Assembly (NCBI RefSeq): GCF_905171765.1
Contig: NC_053392.1
Coordinates: 33,286,192 to 33,350,191, forward strand
Direction: 5' to 3'
Source of the DNA: Bufo bufo
Lineage: Eukaryota; Chordata; Amphibia; Anura; Bufonidae
Length of the DNA stretch: 64,000 nt
The notes under the pieces were generated by a model. It was not told where the DNA came from. It made no database searches and saw nothing but the letters and a program-made list of their open reading frames with translations. Position numbers and translations under genes: made by a program. Of the stretch, positions 53,957 to 64,000 are shown one piece after another (position 1 is the first letter of the stretch; the number at the start of each line of letters is the position of its first letter).

Positions 53957-55491
53957 CACTGCTCAAAAAAATAAAGGGAACACTTAAACAACACAATGTA
54001 ACTCCAAGTCAATCACACTTCTGTGAAATCAAACTGTCCACTTAGGAAGCAACACTGAGTGACAATCAATTTCACATGCTGTTGTGCAAATGGGATAGAC
54101 AACAGGTGGAAATTATAGGCAATTAGCAAGACACCCCCAATAAAGGAGTGGTTCTGCAGGTGGTGACCACAGACCACTTCTCAGTTCCTATGCTTCCTGG
54201 CTGATGTTTTGGTCACTTTTGAATGCTGGCAGTGCTTTCACTCTAGTTGTAGCATGAGACGGAGTCTACAACCCACACAAGTGGCTCAGGTAGTGCAGCT
54301 TATCCAGGATGGCACATCAATGCGAGCTGTGGCAAGAAGGTTTGCTGTGTCTGTCAGCGTAGTGTCCAGAGCATGGAGGTGCTACCAGGAGACAGGCCAG
54401 TACATCAGGAGAAGTAGGAGGGCAACAACCCAGCAGCAGGACCACTACCTCCGCCTTTGTGCAAGGAGGAACAGGAGGAGCACTGCCAGAGCCCTGCAAA
54501 ATGACCTCCAGCAGGCCACAAATGTGCATGTGTCTGCTCAAACGGTCAGAAACTGACTCCATGAGGGTGATATGGGGGCCAGACGTCCACAGGTGGGGGT
54601 TGTGCTTACAGCCCAACACCGTGCAGGACGTTTGGCAAATTCGCCACTGGCGCCCTGTGCTCTTCACAGATGAAAGCAGGTTCACACTGAGCACATGTGA
54701 CAGAGTCTGGAGACGCCGTGGAGAACATTCTGCTGCCTGCAACATCCTCCAGCATGACCGGTTTGGCATTGGGTCAGTAATGGTGTGGGGTGGCATTTCT
54801 TTGGAGGGCCGCACAGCCCTCCATGTGCTCGCGAGAGGTAGCCTGACTGCCATTAGGTACCGAGATGAGATCCTCAGACCCCTTGTAAGACCATATGCTG
54901 GTGCGGTTGGCCCTGGGTTCCTCCTAATGCAAGACAATGCTAGACCTCATGTGGCTGGAGTGTGTCAGCAGTTCCTGCAAGACAAAGGCATTGATGCTAT
55001 GGACTGGCCCGCCCATTCCCCAGACCTGAATCCAATTGAGCACATCTGGGACATCATGTCTCGCTCTATCCACCAACGTCACGTTGCACCACAGACTGTC
55101 CAGGAGTTGGCAGATGCTTTAGTCCAGGTCTGGGAGGAGATCCCTCAGGAGACCGTCCGCCACCTCATCAGGAGCATGCACAGGTGTTGTAGGGAGGTCA
55201 TACAGGCACGTGGAGGCCACACACACTACTGAGCCTCATTTTGACTTGTTTTAAGGACATTACATCAAAGTTGGATCAGCCTGTAGTGTGTTTTTCCACT
55301 TTAATTTTGAGGGTGACTCCAAATCCAGACCTCCATGGGTTGAAAAATTTGATTTCCATTTTTTAATTTTTGTGTGATTTTGTTGTCAGCACATTCAACT
55401 ATGTAAAGAACAAAGTATTTCAGAAAAATATTTAATTAACTCAGATCTAGGATGTGTTATTTTTGTGTTCCCTTTATTTTTTTGAGCAGTG
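53957..55491 (+). mobile_element. Near-complete Tc1 transposon
   Basis: The inverted ends CACTGCTCAAAAAAATAAAG GGAACAC and GTGTTCCCTTTATTTTTTTG AGCAGTG are almost perfect, with TA on both sides (53955-53956 and 55492-55493). The length of 1535 bp is normal for Tc1. The left TA lies in the CR1-like LINE, so it inserted into that element. The right flank is GATA microsatellite. Confidence 0.9.
54254..55232 (+). pseudogene. Tc1 transposase, broken by one stop and one frameshift
   Basis: From the ATG at 54254: a paired-like helix-turn-helix domain ([33 protein letters not shown]) up to QTVRN, then a TGA at 54554. The context (TVRN-stop-LHEGDMGARRP) fits a former CGA codon. Near 54635 the frame shifts by one (from GRLANS to VWQIRHWRPVLFTDESRF). 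Downstream is the full catalytic domain: first Asp in LFTDESRF, second in MQDNARPH, and Glu in SPDLNPIEHIWD, the DD34E pattern of Tc1. It ends at 55232. Two simple lesions show it is recent but not functional as it stands. Confidence 0.9.
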
Positions 55492-55493
55492 TA

Positions 55494-55960
55494 GATAGAT
55501 AGATAGACTGAACACCGCCTAGTACTGTTCTTCACAGAATATTTGGATATTTACTCTCCTCGTTCGGCCTCTGGACCCTTTTCAGCTGCAAACCACAGAC
55601 GGGAAATACTGGAAGATTCAAGGTCGAACAGATCATTATATAAAAGAGGATCTGACAACCAATGACTTATGGGATGTACAAGAACATCCAGGTCCCGGGG
55701 ACCAACCACTGACACAAGAGGCCTGTTCTACAGCCTGGTTACAGCTTTCCTGATCTTTCTAGAAATAATAGAATTTTCTAATAAAAGTTTTCAAAAGTCT
55801 TACAAATATAACTACAGAAAAATCATAACCAGGAGGTCAAAAAATTCAGACTAGGACCACCACCTGAGTGACAGACACTAAGATGGTGCAAAACCAAGCG
55901 ACCAGTCTACATGGAAAAATAGTCCTTCCTGCTCAAGTGAATTAATCTCTACAAAGCAGC
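55494..55960. other. Intergenic stretch with short GATA tract
   Basis: A GATAGATAGATAGA tract follows the Tc1 right end. The rest has no recognisable gene or repeat. Confidence 0.4.
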
Positions 55961-55984
55961 CGCATTATAGCAGTAATATTCTAC

Positions 55985-56136
55985 TCTACTATTCTATTCA
56001 TAGGAGCAGTATTATAGTAGTTATGTTCTTGTACATAGGAGCAGTATTATAGTAGTTATATTCTTGTACATAGGAGCAGTATTATAGTAGTTATGTTCTT
56101 GTACATAGGAGGCAGTATTATAGTAGTTATATTCTT
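55985..56136. repeat. 35/36-bp minisatellite, left part
   Basis: About four units of GGAGCAGTATTATAGTAGTT plus ATATTCTTGTACATA, the same array as 61916-64000, separated from it by the full-length LINE. Confidence 0.93.
56120..56136. repeat. 17-bp target-site duplication (left) of the LINE
   Basis: ATAGTAGTTATATTCTT directly precedes the LINE 3' end; the same 17 bases lie at 61916-61932 after its 5' end. Because the array itself repeats these bases, a duplication is not the only reading. Confidence 0.7.
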
Positions 56137-56404
56137 TATCAAATTTCTTTTTATTTGAGAAAAGTACAAAGTTGTGTAAAAAGACATACATCTCGTGTCC
56201 AGACGCAGCTGGATAAGTGCATAGTCAGCAAACACAATGTATTCAAAATGATTGCATATACAACTCAGATAGCAGAGTGAAATGCGTGTACAAATAACTG
56301 ATGAGGGAAACATAACAAGACAAAGGAAGGTGGATTGAGGGAAAGAGGGGAGGGGGGGGATAGTTAGATGTCAATCATAATCTTAAATTAAGACAAATCT
56401 AAGC

Positions 56405-59400
56405 CTAGAATTTGCGGTATAGCTTCCAAGAAGACCATATTTTGACAAAAACTGCTCTAGAGTGGTTTTCCCAGTGGGCCAACTCTTCAAACCGATATAT
56501 TTGATCAACTTTCTCGGTCCACATCAAGAACGATGGGGCTGACTCATTCTTCCACAGTAGGGGGATCAGCAGTCGAGCTGCTGTAATAAGCATGGTTTGT
56601 AGATTATACTTTGAAGGGGTGAGCGTGCTATTTGGGCACCAGAGCAACAGGAGTTTTGCATCTAAGGTAGTCTGGGTATTACATATCTTGTTTATAGCTG
56701 CTTCTACTTCCACCCAAAATGGTTTAATTTTTCCGCAACTCCACCAAATATGAGATAAAGAGCCAATACCTCCTCCACACCTCCAGCAACCGTTTGGGAT
56801 AGCGGGATTAAGCTTGTGAAGGAATTCTGGTGTCTTATACCATCTTGTAAGTAATTTATAAGAGTTAGCCTGAATTTTAATACAACGGTTGAAACCATGT
56901 GAGTGTGTGAGGATGAACGCTTTTTCAGGCTCCGATAGAGTCATGGACAACTCCTTTTCCCAGGCTGCAAGGAACCACAGGTCTGGAGGTGCAGAGGAAA
57001 GTAGCTCCTTGTAAAATGTGGAGAGAGGTTTCTTGGGGCGAAGGGCATTAGAAATTTTCCCTTCTATCCATGAGGGATCTACCACAGGCCTAGGAAATGA
57101 TTTCAAAAGTGCCAAATCTTTCTTAAAAGCCATAACCGCCAGGAAAGAAGCCCTTTGAACCCTCGGGATCTCGTATATTTTGCTCCAATTCAAAGCACCT
57201 GAGGCAGTCATGATGTCTTCCAGTTTCAGGTTGGATATTATAGCCCAGATTCCTGATGGATCAGAGATGGTAGGGTGAATATATGCCTGAAGCAGATCTA
57301 AGGGAAGACTCAAGCTTGGGAACCTGAGGACCGAGGACTTGTACAATTTGGACCATTCAAGTAACAAACCTTTCCATAAGGGCGAGGTATACTTATTATT
57401 AGCAGTACATTTGCGTAATCCCCAAAGAGCTAACTTGTCCCTATATGAAAGCAAATCATACTCCAGTCGGGAGACAAGGCCAAGAGGGCGCCAGGAAATG
57501 AGGCTCAAAGCTCTGTTTAGCATTAAAGCCTTGTAATAAAAGTAGATGTCAGGTAGGCCAAAGCCTCCCAACCTTCTCTCCCGAGTGAGAGTGGCATAAG
57601 CTAATCTGGGGGACCCTCCCGACCATACAAAGGTTGAGATGACTCTGCGGACCTCCACAAAGAAGGAATGGGGCAGCCAGATGGGGAGTGTTTGGATGAG
57701 ATAAAGCAGTCTGGGGACAATAAAAGCTTTAATGAAGTTTTTCCGTCCAATCCATGAAATAAACGGAAGTTTTAAAGAGTGTAAGTGTGACCTAATGGAT
57801 TTCAGTAAAGGGACATAATTTAACTCGAAAAGATCCTCTGGCTTTGCTGAAATATGGGTACCCAGAAAAGGGATTGACTTAGGGGACCACGAAAAAGCAG
57901 CGGAACATTTGAGCGTTTCTACAGTAGCGGGTGGACAAGAAATATTCAGGGCCTGTGACTTATTATAGTTAATCTTAAAATTTGAGACCGTTCCATATTC
58001 TTCAAAAAGGGCTTGAAGTCTGGGGAAAGAGGTTAGAGGGTTGGACGTTATGAAAAGATTGTCTGCAAAAGCAGCCGTCAGATGGGTATGCGACCCCAGG
58101 GTGATTCCTTCAATGTCCGGATCTTGCCTGATCCTGGCCAACAGGGTCTCCATGACAATAACAAAGAGGGCAGGTGAGAGTGGGCACCCCTGTCGTGTCC
58201 CATTAGTAATGGGAAAAGCTGGAGAGAGTGTTCCATTAATCCGTATCCTGGCAGAGGGGAGCGAGTAAAGTGAGAAAATGGATTGGATGAATTGGTCCGG
58301 AAGGCCGAACTTCGACAGTGCCCGAGACATAAATTGCCAGCTGATCCTGTCAAAGGCCTTCTCTGCATCTGTACTGAGAAGAGCTAAAGGTATTGAGTGC
58401 TGACGAGCATGCGTGATCAATTGTATGACACGGACCGTATTCTCACTCCCCTGTCTGCCAGAGACGAACCCCACCTGCTCCTCGTTGATAATGCCAGGGA
58501 GAACCGCCTGAATCCGTTGAGCCAAAATCTTGGCCCACCACTTCACATCAGTATTTAGAAGCGAGATAGGGCGGTAACTCCCGCAATTTAGGGGGTCCTT
58601 ATTCTCCTTATGAATTACCGTGATATGGGCTGAAAGCGATTGGGGAGGGAGAGAACCCCCTTGGAGTAAGTAATTGCATAGGGTGTTAAAATGGGGGATT
58701 AGGGTCTGCTTAAAGGTTTTGTAATAAGAGATGGTAAAACCATCGGGGCCTGGGTTTTTCTCTGAAGGTATAGAGGAGAGAACCTTACCAATTTCGGCAT
58801 CAGTAATAGGAGATAAGAGCTGGGCTGACTGAGCTGGGGTAATAGTAGGTAACTGGAGGGAGGAGAGAAATTTCTCAGAAGCTTCACCTAACTGAGCTGG
58901 AGACATATTATCTGGTGTTTTAAGGTTGTATAGGTCCCTATAGAAGGCACAGAAGGACTTTGCTATGTCTGGGGTCCCTTTATGAAGGACGCCTTTGTCA
59001 TCTTTAACTGCAGCTATAAATGAGTCAGTTTTCTGCTTCTTCACCAAAGCGGACATTAGCCTATTCCCTTTGTCTCCGTGCGCATATGAACGGAATTTGG
59101 CTCTTAGTAAAAGCTTAGCTGACGTGACATTTAGCAGGTTCTTGAGTTTAGTGCGGGCTTCAGAGAGCTCCAAGGCACAGCTAAGGGCCTGGGAGGACTT
59201 GTGTGTTAGCTCTAGAGCCTGAATCTGGGAGAGAAGTGTCGCCACAGCCTGATCCCGCTGTTTTTTAACGTGGGCACCCAAGGCTATTAGTTCTCCTCTC
59301 AGGACCGCTTTATGGGTTTCCCAGATAATATAAGGGGAGGGAGCATCAGGACCTGAAGTGTTAGATGTGAAGAAATCCGTTATGATAGAAGATAATTTAG

Positions 59401-60184
59401 CAGCATGGAAGGGGTCTGAGATGATGGTCTCATTGGTGCGCCAATTCCATTCCCTCTTTGGGAGGTCCTGCAGAGACATATTCAAAAATACCGGAGCGTG
59501 GTCAGACAGGGTGATGTTCCCTATGTGGGATTTGATAACTCTGTTAGTACAGGATTTAGATAGAAATAGATAGTCTAATCTGTGATAGGACAATTTAGCA
59601 GCCGAATAAAAGGAGAAGTCCCTACCAGTGGGGTTTGTGGTACGCCAGATATCTAGGACTCCCAACCTCTGTAGGGCAAGCTTAAGGCGTCGCAAGCGAA
59701 CGTGTGTAATGGCAGACTTCCCATTAGAAGAATCCAATGCAGGATCAAGGGTAACATTAAAATCACCTCCCAAAATAACCATTCCCTCCTTGAAGGAGGA
59801 CAATAGGCCTAGGGTCTGAACGAGTCAAGCAACCTGCCCTCTGTTAGGAGCATATACAGTTGCCAGGGTAACAGGAGTGTCAGCGATAGTGCCCTTAACA
59901 AACAGGTAACGACCCTCAGGGTCTGCAGAGACGGCAGAGTGCTTAAAGGGGAGCTGCTTGTGGATCGCTATGCTGACACCCCTGCTAGCCGAACTATACG
60001 TGCTGTGGAACCATTGAGAAAATCTTTTGGGGGGCAATTTGGGGGTCTTACCCTCTCGGAAATGGGTTTCCTGAAAGAATGCTACAGACACTTTATCCCT
60101 CTGTAAAAGGGCCAGGATTTGGGACCGCTTGCAAGGCTCGTTCATTCCCCGGGTGTTAAAGGATGAAATCACAATAGACGACAT
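56405..60184 (-). pseudogene. LINE ORF2: endonuclease, reverse transcriptase, CCHC (one stop, catalytic Asp changed)
   Basis: About 1260 codons on the - strand from the ATG at 60184. The endonuclease domain has ISSFNTRGMN, FFQETHF, GGDFNVTLDP and LSDHAPVFLN. The reverse transcriptase has NPGPDGFTISYYK, RPISLLNTDVKWWAKILAQR, LLSTDAEKAFDRISW, TRQGCPLSPALFVIVME and FADNLFIT. The carboxy end has CWRC-X8-H-X4-C (CWRCGGGIGSLSHIWWSC). Two lesions are visible. A TGA at 59827-59825 cuts the frame inside the endonuclease (RGQVA-stop-LVQTLG), plausibly a decayed CGA. The YADD-type catalytic box reads FADN, its second Asp replaced. The order and CCHC tail fit the L1/Tx1 clade. As it stands it should be catalytically dead. 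Confidence 0.92.
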
Positions 60185-60205
60185 TCTGAAATAGAAAGCA
60201 GACAA

Positions 60206-60744
60206 TCAGCATCTGAATATGCAATATATGACATCTGATGGAGGATGGGAGGGGGGGGAAGACACAAGAGGAAAGGAGGGGAGACAAACAGGTAAGACAT
60301 TGAACAGTAGTGCAAATATATTCTGCATAGAGAGCTCTGCTGAGCACCTGACCATACGACCCTTTCTCATCACGGCTACCAGCCGGGGTATGTCAGGTGG
60401 GGGGTCCCGCAGAGCTATAGAGGGCCATTTACTGGCCATCTCACAAAGAAAAGGGGGTGACCCAAAGGTAACACCGGGTTAACCCCTGCATATTAAGAAA
60501 TGAGCAGGGAACAGGCAAGGTCCAGAACTTCAAATGAACCCGAAGAGAGTCTGGAACCAGGTAGACTATAACTGCACGCTGAGACAATATTCTCCGCAAC
60601 AGGCGGACATGACTGGCCTGTAATCAGGCCTGAAGCCCTCAGGGAACAGAAAGGCTCCAGCTCACTTCACCATCAGGCACTTAGTCCCAGGGACTTCGAT
60701 TAGAGCAGGAACAAAACAGAAAACTCCTCAGACATCTTCTATGC
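60206..60744 (-). other. LINE inter-ORF spacer
   Basis: About 540 bases between ORF1 and ORF2 without a conserved frame. L1-type elements usually have shorter spacers; some Tx1-like elements have longer ones. Confidence 0.5.
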
Positions 60745-61815
60745 TCAGGTAGGAGGGTGGTCAGACTTTTCAGCCCTAGCCCTGGGCGACCTTTTATTAT
60801 AGACAGGGCGCCATTCAGCCGCCTGGGGTGGCGGGAGAGGTGGATCCTCCATGTCGGCCGGCATCCACGACGGGATTTCAATCGGGCTTAACCCCAGCTG
60901 GGCCCAACTGGCTTGTAGATCTCTCGGCGAGCGGATGGAAATCTGACGTCCGTTTTTGAGGACCGCGATCCCGAACGGATAAAGCCACCGGAACGGTGTA
61001 GCTGCAGCTCTAAGGGCATCCAGGAGCGGCTTAAGGATGCGCCGTTTAGCTAACGTGGACGGGGCCAGATCCTGGAAAAACATAATCGGCATACCTCCAT
61101 ACTGCAGCTGTTCCTTCTCTCTGCCGGCTCTCATGAGTGCTGCGGTATCTATGAAACTGAGGAGGCCGCAGATGACATCACGTGGAGGATCTGTATTCTT
61201 CGGTTTAGGCCTCAGCGCACGGTGAATCCGTTCAATCACTATCCGATCCGCTCTCTCAGGCCCCAGCAGGTCAGTGAATATCTCATGCGCCACTTTCTCC
61301 AGCGCTTCACTGGCGAATGATTCTGGGAGCCCGCGAATCCTCAGATTCCTCCTGCGGCTCCGGTTCTCCTGATCCTCGACTCTCAGGAGCGCTTCATTAA
61401 GCAGGTCAGTGTGGGAGTTGATCGCTTTGTAAGCTTTTTCTTCCCTCTGGAGAGCCGCCTCCTGCGCGCCTTCCAGGTCCGACACCCGGTGACCCATACT
61501 CCGGAGGTCTTCTTTGATTTCTGATAAATCCCTTTTTATCGGAGCTAAAGCTGAATTAAGCACCTCCAGGAGTGCCGCTTTTGTGAATGAGCCCCTCTGC
61601 CTCCTCGATTTGCAGGTGGAGGCATCCGAGACACTGCCGCCATCTGTGTCTTCCTCCATGTCAGATGCCTGGGCCGGAGCAAGCGCCATCTTGGGGGTCT
61701 CAGTCGACCTAAGCTTCACATGCTTTTTTAAGTAATGATCCATATCAGGCTGTCTGGATCTCACAGGGGTAGGATCCGCTTGATCCTTGGATCGATCCTT
61801 GCCCGTTTTGCCCAT
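60745..61815 (-). CDS. LINE ORF1 (L1 ORF1p-like nucleic-acid-binding protein)
   Basis: An intact 356-residue frame from an ATG. A basic, polar amino end is followed by a predicted coiled coil (about residues 75-150: LLEVLNSALAPIKRDLSEIK, EDLRSMGHRVSDLEGAQEAA). Then comes an RRM-like domain beginning ENRSRRRNLRIRGLPE, with HEIFTDLLGPE and IERIHRALRPKP, matching the Transposase_22/L1 ORF1p layout. It forms the retrotransposon RNP with the ORF2 product in cis. It belongs to the element and not to the host. No lesion was found. Confidence 0.88.
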   Translation of the reverse strand: MGKTGKDRSKDQADPTPVRSRQPDMDHYLKKHVKLRSTETPKMALAPAQASDMEEDTDGGSVSDASTCKSRRQRGSFTKAALLEVLNSALAPIKRDLSEIKEDLRSMGHRVSDLEGAQEAALQREEKAYKAINSHTDLLNEALLRVEDQENRSRRRNLRIRGLPESFASEALEKVAHEIFTDLLGPERADRIVIERIHRALRPKPKNTDPPRDVICGLLSFIDTAALMRAGREKEQLQYGGMPIMFFQDLAPSTLAKRRILKPLLDALRAAATPFRWLYPFGIAVLKNGRQISIRSPRDLQASWAQLGLSPIEIPSWMPADMEDPPLPPPQAAEWRPVYNKRSPRARAEKSDHPPT

Positions 61816-61915
61816 CAGAGCGGTGCTGTAAGCTTCTTAAAAGGGTTAATTCGCCGGTAAGGATGAGGAGCTCAGCAACTTGCAGCCATCCAGCTACACA
61901 GCCAGGCTCCGCCCC

Positions 61916-64000
61916 ATAGTAGTTATATTCTTGTACATAGGAGGCAGTATTATAGTAGTTATATTCTTGTACATAGGAGCAGTATTATAGTAGTTATATT
62001 CTTGTACATAGGAGCAGTATTATAGTAGTTATATTCTTGTACACAGGAGCAGTATTATAGTAGTTATATTCTTGTACATAGGAGCAGTATTATAGTAGTT
62101 ATATTCTTGTACACAGGAGCAGTATTATAGTAGTTATATTCTTGTACATAGGAGCAGTATTATAGTAGTTATATTCTTGTACATAGGGAGCAGTATTATA
62201 GTAGTTATATTCTTGTACATAGGGAGCAGTATTATAGTAGTTATATTCTTGTACATAGGAGGCAGTATTATAGTAGTTATATTCTTGTACATAGGAGGCA
62301 GTATTATAGTAGTTATATTCTTGTACATAGGAGGCAGTATTATAGTAGTTATATTCTTGTACATAGGAGGCAGTATTATAGTAGTTATATTCTTGTACAT
62401 AGGAGGCAGTATTATAGTAGTTATATTCTTGTACATAGGAGGCAGTATTATAGTAGTTATATTCTTGTACATAGGAGGCAGTATTATAGTAGTTATATTC
62501 TTGTACATAGGAGGCAGTATTATAGTAGTTATATTCTTGTACATAGGAGGCAGTATTATAGTAGTTATATTCTTGTACATAGGGGCAGTATTATAGTAGT
62601 TATATTCTTATACATAGGAGCAGTATTACAGTAGTTATATTCTTGTACATAGGAGCAGTATTATAGTAGTTATATTCTTGTACACATGAGCAGTATTACA
62701 GTAGTTATATTCTTGTACATAGGAGGCAGTATTATAGTAGTTATATACTTGTACATAGGAGCAGTATTATAGTAGTTATATTCTTGTACATCGGAGGCAG
62801 TATTATAGTAGTTATATACTTGTACATAGGAGCAGTATTATAGTAGTTATATTCTTGTACATAGGAGCAGTATTATAGTAGTTATATTCTTGTACATAGG
62901 AGCAGTATTATAGTAGTTATATTCTTGTACATAGGGGCAGTATTATAGCAGTTATATTCTTGTACATAGGAGCAGTATTATAGGAGTTATATTCTTGTAC
63001 ATAGGAGCAGTATTATAGTAGTTATATTCTTGTACATAGGAGCAGTATTATAGTAGTTATATTCTTGTACATAGGAGCAGTATTATAGTAGTTATATTCT
63101 TGTACATAGGAGGCAGTATTATAGCAGTTATATTCTTGTACATAGGAGCAGTATTATAGGAGTTATATTCTTGTACATAGGAGCAGTATTATAGTAGTTA
63201 TAGTCTTGTACATAGGAGCAGTATTATAGTAGTTATATTCTTGTACATAGGAACAGTATTATAGTAGTTATATTCTTGTACATAGGAGCAGTATTATAGT
63301 AGTTATATTCTTGTACATAGGAGCAGTATTATAGTAGTTATATTCTTGTACATAGGAGGCAGTATTATAGTAGTTATATTCTTGTACATAGGAGCAGTAT
63401 TATAGTAGTTATATTCTTGTACATAGGAGGCAGTATTATAGTAGTTATATTCTTGTACATAGGAACAGTATTATAGTAGTTATATTCTTGTACATAGGAG
63501 CAGTATTATAGTAGTTATATTCTTGTACATAGGAGCAGTATTATAGTAGTTATATTCTTGTACATAGGAGCAGTATTATAGTAGTTATAATCTTGTACAT
63601 AGGAGCAGTATTATAGTAGTTATATTCTTGTACATAGGAGCAGTATTATAGTAGTTATATTCTTGTACATAGGAGCAGTATTATAGTAGTTATATTCTTG
63701 TACATAGGAGGCAGTATTATAGTAGTTATATTCTTGTACATAGGAACAGTATTATAGTAGTTATATTCTTGTACATAGGAGCAGTAATATAGTAGTTATA
63801 TTCTTGTACATAGGAGCAGTATTATAGTAGTTATATTCTTGTACATAGGATGCAGTATTATAGTAGTTATATTCTTGTACATAGGAGCAGTATTATAGTA
63901 GTTATATTCTTGTACATAGGAGCAGTATTATAGTAGTTATATTCTTGTACATAGGAGGCAGTATTATAGTAGTTATATTCTTGTACATAGGAGCAGTATT
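61916..64000. repeat. 35/36-bp minisatellite, right part, runs off the window
   Basis: About 59 copies of GGAGCAGTATTATAGTAGTT plus ATATTCTTGTACATA (35 bp), or 36 bp where the unit has GGAGGCAG. A run of 36-bp units between about 62240 and 62580 keeps frames open on both strands (MYKNITTIILPP and MYIGSSIIVVIF repeats), which are artefacts. The array continues beyond the window. Confidence 0.97.

Larger units (their letters stand above)
56137..61915 (-). mobile_element. Full-length Tx1/L1-like LINE inserted in a minisatellite
   Basis: A 5779-bp element on the - strand. It has a 100-bp 5' leader, ORF1 (61815-60745), a 540-base spacer, ORF2 (60184-56405) and a 268-bp 3' UTR ending in ...AAATTTGATA. 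It is bordered on both sides by array sequence and by the 17-bp direct repeat ATAGTAGTTATATTCTT. Nearly intact frames and full length indicate a recent insertion. Confidence 0.92.

Noticed and set aside
54317..54937. 206-residue - strand frame
   Set aside because: Antisense shadow of the Tc1 transposase.
62134..62596. 148- and 139-residue repeat-peptide frames on both strands
   Set aside because: Caused by 36-bp variants of the minisatellite; they vanish where units are 35 bp.

Overview
The window is vertebrate nuclear DNA, most likely from an anuran amphibian. Small coding exons with GT/AG junctions sit in large introns, and intergenic DNA is dominated by frog-like interspersed repeats: CAGRG-ended hAT elements with 8-bp duplications, TTAA-flanked MITEs, Tc1 elements, CR1/Rex-like and Tx1/L1-like LINEs, and long minisatellites. 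There is no bacterial or operon organisation. The species call is an inference from repeat style.

Two protein genes can be rebuilt exon by exon. SLC5A6, the sodium-dependent multivitamin transporter, lies on the + strand with 15 coding exons between 21280 and 40201 (623 residues, all junctions in phase). A probable promoter and non-coding first exon lie near 12.7-12.9 kb. TCF23, a bHLH factor, lies on the - strand with three coding exons between 50979 and 48071 (165 residues). The genes are convergent (tail to tail), as in the human 2p23.3 neighbourhood SLC5A6-TCF23, which supports both identities. ATRAID, expected head-to-head with SLC5A6, was not found.

Layout: 1-8.7 kb is transposon debris, including a 1.7-kb hAT element with an exact 8-bp duplication, a TTAA MITE and a CR1/Rex-like LINE 3' end. 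8.7-12.5 kb is a 41-bp tandem array of about 92 copies. 12.5-13.2 kb is the CpG-containing putative SLC5A6 promoter with five ZNF143-like motifs. 13.2-21.1 kb is 5' intron with minisatellites and MITEs. 21.1-40.2 kb is the SLC5A6 coding part; intron 5 holds a TTAA element nested in a minisatellite inside an hAT element, plus an 868-bp palindrome. 40.2-48.1 kb is the SLC5A6 3' region and intergenic DNA. 48.1-51.0 kb is TCF23, each intron holding its own minisatellite. 51-56 kb has a TTAA MITE and a CR1/Rex-like LINE interrupted by an almost complete Tc1 transposon. 56.0-64.0 kb is a 35/36-bp minisatellite split by a full-length 5.8-kb Tx1/L1-like LINE with 17-bp duplications.

I see no undescribed multi-gene system. 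The most interesting signals are the ZNF143-like motif cluster in the promoter together with the same motif inside hAT MITEs, the nested insertions with exact target duplications, and the young LINE inside a minisatellite.
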